From Microcaldota archaeon (GTDB lineage Archaea; Micrarchaeota; Micrarchaeia; Norongarragalinales; UBA8480): DNA of 15,660 nucleotides. The notes below the pieces were generated by a model. It saw nothing but the letters and a program-made list of their open reading frames with translations. It was not told the origin of the DNA and did no database searches. Made by a program: the position numbers and the translations under genes. Shown one piece after another: positions 13,969-15,660 of the stretch. Numbering within the stretch: position 1 is the stretch's first letter; each line of letters opens with the position of its first letter. The stretch spans positions 1 to 15,660 of the forward strand of contig JAHFHN010000003.1 in NCBI GenBank assembly GCA_023246885.1, given 5' to 3'.

Positions 13969-14253
13969 TTATTTTCCGTCCCTTGGTAATCTTACAACTG
14001 TTTCCTTACCTAAACTAGGCGTTAATCGAATTTTTCGAATTGCTTCTGATCCTGCGCCTTTGTCTCGCAGAGGTTGCTCGTGTACTTTCAAAGCACCCCA
14101 TTTAACCAACAAAGTTAGTGCTCGATGAACATCTTTTTCGTCACCATTTAATTTAACTGCAACTTGCCCTACAATTTCCCCAACTGGCGCAGCTAAACTG
14201 GGCCGGCGGTTTAAATGTTCAAAAATATGCCCGTAAAGTCGCTCATGCTCCAT
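13969..14253 (-). CDS. Small winged-helix-like array protein (94 aa)
   Basis: ATG 14253 is preferred over a TTG at 14277, because AGGTGAT (14263-14269, minus strand) lies nine bases before it. Predicted helices are LYGHIFEHLNRR, VGEIVGQVAVKL and DEKDVHRALTLLVKWGAL, followed by a basic hairpin (KVHEQPLRDKG...IRKIRLTP) that would be the wing: a winged helix-turn-helix layout. Similarity to the other two winged-helix-like proteins is at the level of pattern only. Innermost box-bearing gene of the right arm, the mirror of the gene at 13031. Family and target unknown. Confidence 0.75.
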   Translation of the reverse strand: MEHERLYGHIFEHLNRRPSLAAPVGEIVGQVAVKLNGDEKDVHRALTLLVKWGALKVHEQPLRDKGAGSEAIRKIRLTPSLGKETVVRLPRDGK

Positions 14254-14262
14254 AACTATGAA

Positions 14263-14302
14263 ATCACCTATAAGCAAAACAACGTTACTTTTCTTTAAAA
14301 TA
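14263..14302 (-). promoter_or_regulatory. TATA box and Shine-Dalgarno site of the gene at 14253
   Basis: TATTTTAAA on the minus strand (14294-14302) predicts a transcript start near 14272, immediately ahead of AGGTGAT (14269 down to 14263). This is the same TATA, start, Shine-Dalgarno order as at 12989-13024. Confidence 0.5.
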
Positions 14303-14333
14303 CTTGTGCCACTAAATACACGCCGTCAATTCA

Positions 14334-14343
14334 GTTCTAGAAC
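14334..14343. repeat. Perfect 10-bp palindrome GTTCTAGAAC beside box E
   Basis: GTTCTAGAAC reuses the GTTC/GAAC half-sites of the boxes without a spacer, two bases from box E. Together they put four GTTC/GAAC half-sites within 32 bp. Confidence 0.6.
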
Positions 14344-14345
14344 AT

Positions 14346-14365
14346 AGTTCTTCTAAATATGAACT
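14346..14365 (-). repeat. Stop-codon box E
   Basis: Read in gene direction: AGTTCATATTTAGAAGAACT. Its first base is the last A of the TAA of the gene ending at 14365, the same overlap as box B. It matches box B at 17 of 20 positions. Confidence 0.87.
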
Positions 14366-14748
14366 TAAATTCTGAATAGTTTTCTTGCGGCGGCTTTTAT
14401 TTTTGCTTCTTCTGTGCTTTTTATTTTTACTGGTTCGTTCGTTGTTCCTGGCTTTCTCTCATAAATTTCTATTTCCGATACAGACGGATGAGTAAAACGA
14501 ACTACCCATTCGCGACCTGCTTTACAGGTAAAAAGGTGCTCTCGGCCAGATGTCATTGTGTTAAAACCAGCAGTTTGAAGTTTTTCACCAAGATGCGACA
14601 TAAATGCACGTTGATTAACTTGACGCTTCAATGACATGCGCACTAAATGCAGCGTATCTTCTCCTTTTCCATGAACTTTGTGAGTTTTTCTAATTGTAAC
14701 TGACTCAATCGGCGACACTGCATGAATTTCAGAAATAATTCTATACAT
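14365..14748 (-). CDS. Small array protein, alpha/beta type (127 aa), paralogue of gene at 15247
   Basis: Start taken at ATG 14748 (a TTG at 14757 would add three residues). It shares with the protein encoded at 15247 an N-terminal pattern MxxIIxxIHxxSxI and the block QRxFxxxLGxKLxxxGFxxxT with a following arginine (here Q46, R47, L53-L57, G61-F62, T66, R69). The order is helix, strands, helix (QRAFMSHLGEKLQTAG), strands (LFTCKAG, WVVRFTH, EIEIYERK) and a C-terminal helix (EAKIKAAARKLF). It is basic and without membrane segments, so nucleic-acid binding is possible but unproven. Family not recognised. Confidence 0.78.
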   Translation of the reverse strand: MYRIISEIHAVSPIESVTIRKTHKVHGKGEDTLHLVRMSLKRQVNQRAFMSHLGEKLQTAGFNTMTSGREHLFTCKAGREWVVRFTHPSVSEIEIYERKPGTTNEPVKIKSTEEAKIKAAARKLFRI

Positions 14749-14782
14749 TTTATTCAAAAAACACCAAAGTATGCAACGTTAA

Positions 14783-14798
14783 ATTTTGTTTTAAAGGT
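14783..14798 (-). promoter_or_regulatory. Possible TATA box of the gene at 14748
   Basis: On the minus strand CCTTTAAAACAAAATT contains TTTAAAA centred near 14793, which would start transcription near 14766, about 18 bases before the ATG and next to a TTTGGTG sequence. Box F lies about 54 bp upstream, centre to centre. Confidence 0.35.
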
Positions 14799-14836
14799 TT
14801 TCATTTGCTTTTTGTCTTTGTTTTTATCAAGAATTA

Positions 14837-14856
14837 AGTTCTTATATGGATGAACT
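14837..14856 (-). repeat. Stop-codon box F
   Basis: Read in gene direction: AGTTCATCCATATAAGAACT. It overlaps the TAG stop of the gene ending at 14855 by two bases (the AG). The closest relative is box A, 18 of 20 identical, in the mirror position on the other arm. Confidence 0.87.
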
Positions 14857-15247
14857 AGTGCTTTTTTCTAAGTTCTCGAAATAATCTATCATAAGCTCTG
14901 CGTTTTTGCGGCGTTAAATGATCCCACGTTGCCAGCCAAAGAGTATCCGGATAGTCACATTCATGAAAAGCAATTACTGCACTTTTTCTTCCTTTCTCAA
15001 CTACTTTTCTTACTCCCCTTATGGGAGCTCCGGCTTCTACTAAATAATTTGAACGTACTGCAGTTCTCCCAATGAACCCTTGTGCCCTAAGTTTTCGACC
15101 AAGTAAAGCCAAAAACGTCCGCTGCTTTGTCCTTCCCCTAACTTGAATAGGGAGAGTTACCTTGACGTAATGGCCGTATGCGCTTGTTTTTACCTCTGCA
15201 CGCCCAATTCCAGATTGCTCATGAATTGCGCAAATAATCTCTTCCAT
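14855..15247 (-). CDS. Small array protein, alpha/beta type (130 aa), paralogue of gene at 14748
   Basis: Exactly 130 aa like the gene at 12188. It begins MEEIICAIHEQSGI and carries the shared block QRTFLALLGRKLRAQGF at 42-58, then T62 and R65, in line with its paralogue at 14748. The C-terminal part has a distinctive aromatic segment (ECDYPDTLWLATWDHL) and ends in a basic helix (PQKRRAYDRLFRELRKK). Strongly basic overall, so it may bind nucleic acid (inference). It starts 12 bases after the upstream winged-helix-like gene, so the two are probably cotranscribed. Family not recognised. Confidence 0.78.
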   Translation of the reverse strand: MEEIICAIHEQSGIGRAEVKTSAYGHYVKVTLPIQVRGRTKQRTFLALLGRKLRAQGFIGRTAVRSNYLVEAGAPIRGVRKVVEKGRKSAVIAFHECDYPDTLWLATWDHLTPQKRRAYDRLFRELRKKH

Positions 15248-15259
15248 ATTTTGCCTTTT

Positions 15260-15580
15260 TTATCGTTTAGTTGCCTTAGTACTTTTTAGGCTTAATTCGG
15301 CGTCAATAAATTTGCTTGCAGCTTTTAAGAAAATTGGATTTACACGAAGGGCAGGCTTGGTATTTGGCGATGGCTCTATAACTCCGTGGTGAATTAGGCG
15401 ATCAACTTCTCCGGCAACTAGCCGTTTAGCCTTTACTGGATCGGTTCCACCCATACCAGCCAATGCATCAATCATAGTTTCGCGTGAAGCGCCCTTGAAA
15501 GCTAGTTCAAGACACATAGCGTGAGTTTTTCTCTGAGTTATGGGAAGTGCTCCATGTCTATATAAAACTTCCAACGGCAT
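15260..15580 (-). CDS. Small winged-helix-like array protein (106 aa), paralogue of gene at 13031
   Basis: ATG 15580 follows AGGTGA by eight bases. It shares with the left-arm protein at 13031 the opening MPLxxxYxHGxL, H20, and GEVDRLIHHGVIEP (57-70) followed by a wing-like RVNP (79-82). The predicted helices and wing suggest DNA binding. It is the outermost visible gene of the right arm and, unlike the genes downstream, has no 20-bp box after its stop; the next ATG comes 12 bases later. This parallels the AbrB-type gene at the head of the left arm. The C-terminus is a Lys/Ser-rich tail. Family not recognised. Confidence 0.78.
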   Translation of the reverse strand: MPLEVLYRHGALPITQRKTHAMCLELAFKGASRETMIDALAGMGGTDPVKAKRLVAGEVDRLIHHGVIEPSPNTKPALRVNPIFLKAASKFIDAELSLKSTKATKR

Positions 15581-15591
15581 TTTTCATTTCA

Positions 15592-15640
15592 CCTTTGATC
15601 GCTAAGTAGTGTTTTGTTTTAGATCTTTTCATTAAATTTG
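15592..15640 (-). promoter_or_regulatory. Promoter and Shine-Dalgarno site of the right arm
   Basis: On the minus strand AAATTTAATG (about 15628-15638) is a TATA-like box, and AAAGGTGA (about 15590-15597) is the Shine-Dalgarno site ahead of ATG 15580. The predicted transcript start is near 15606. Confidence 0.45.
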
Positions 15641-15660
15641 TAGAAATTATGGCGGTATTT

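Noticed and set aside
12582..14856. Boxes as integron attC sites
   Set aside because: They follow ORFs as attC sites do, but at 20 bp they are far shorter than known attC sites, lack the GTTRRRY/RYYYAAC core, and no integron integrase is in the window. The cassette resemblance is kept only as a hypothesis.
12582..14856. CRISPR array
   Set aside because: The copies are spaced about 375-577 bases apart, occur in two orientations and are separated by genes rather than by short unique spacers.
12582..14856. Boxes as intrinsic transcription terminators
   Set aside because: None is followed directly by a T-run, the stems are short and mostly AT-rich, and archaeal termination relies on oligo-T tracts, which are found elsewhere (13507-13540).

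Overview
The window looks like a piece of chromosome from a small-genome, AT-rich archaeon, possibly of the DPANN group (the lineage is an inference). Archaeal signs are TATA-like boxes about 20-28 bp upstream of start codons, several genes that appear leaderless (3265, 3331, 9482, 11738), Shine-Dalgarno sites of the form GGTGAT or AGGTGA, T-rich tracts in place of hairpin terminators, a DUF354 family glycosyltransferase-like gene and a VapB/AbrB-type regulator. No tRNA, rRNA, transposase, integrase or CRISPR array was seen.

Positions 1-9482 form a cell-surface glycan locus. It starts inside a two-domain oxidoreductase (alcohol-dehydrogenase-like domain fused to a Gfo/Idh/MocA domain). An RmlD-like sugar reductase, a convergent DUF354 protein, and an overlapping pair for UDP-ManNAc and UDP-ManNAcA synthesis (WecC-like then WecB-like) follow. 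A four-gene minus-strand operon then reads ABC ATPase, ABC-2 permease, GT-C membrane glycosyltransferase and Dpm1-like GT2, with ATGA overlaps at two of its three junctions. Together these would make activated sugars, load sugar onto a polyprenyl-phosphate carrier, transfer it at the membrane and export glycan or lipid.

Positions 9483-11738 carry accessory genes: a possible 25-aa peptide, a 42-aa cysteine-rich protein with a SEC-C zinc motif, a doubtful 38-aa ORF, a lipoprotein with an alpha/beta-hydrolase nucleophile elbow and a six-cysteine tail, a 49-aa two-helix membrane protein and a HAD-family hydrolase.

Positions 11800-15660 hold the most unusual part. Seven small genes, none recognised beyond fold class, lie in two arms that point at a shared noncoding centre (about 13389-13758). 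Six of them end, within -2 to +8 bases of the stop codon, in the same oriented 20-bp interrupted palindrome, AGTTCAT-N6-AWGAACT. The arms mirror each other: a DNA-binding leader gene without a box (AbrB on the left, a winged-helix-like protein on the right), then two small alpha/beta-like genes each with a box, then a winged-helix-like gene with a box. At least two cross-gene paralogous pairs are visible. Several units have their own TATA box and Shine-Dalgarno site. This is a candidate undescribed system: a modular, possibly mobile or jointly regulated array of DNA- or RNA-binding proteins with a stop-codon-linked repeat. No function can be assigned from the sequence alone.
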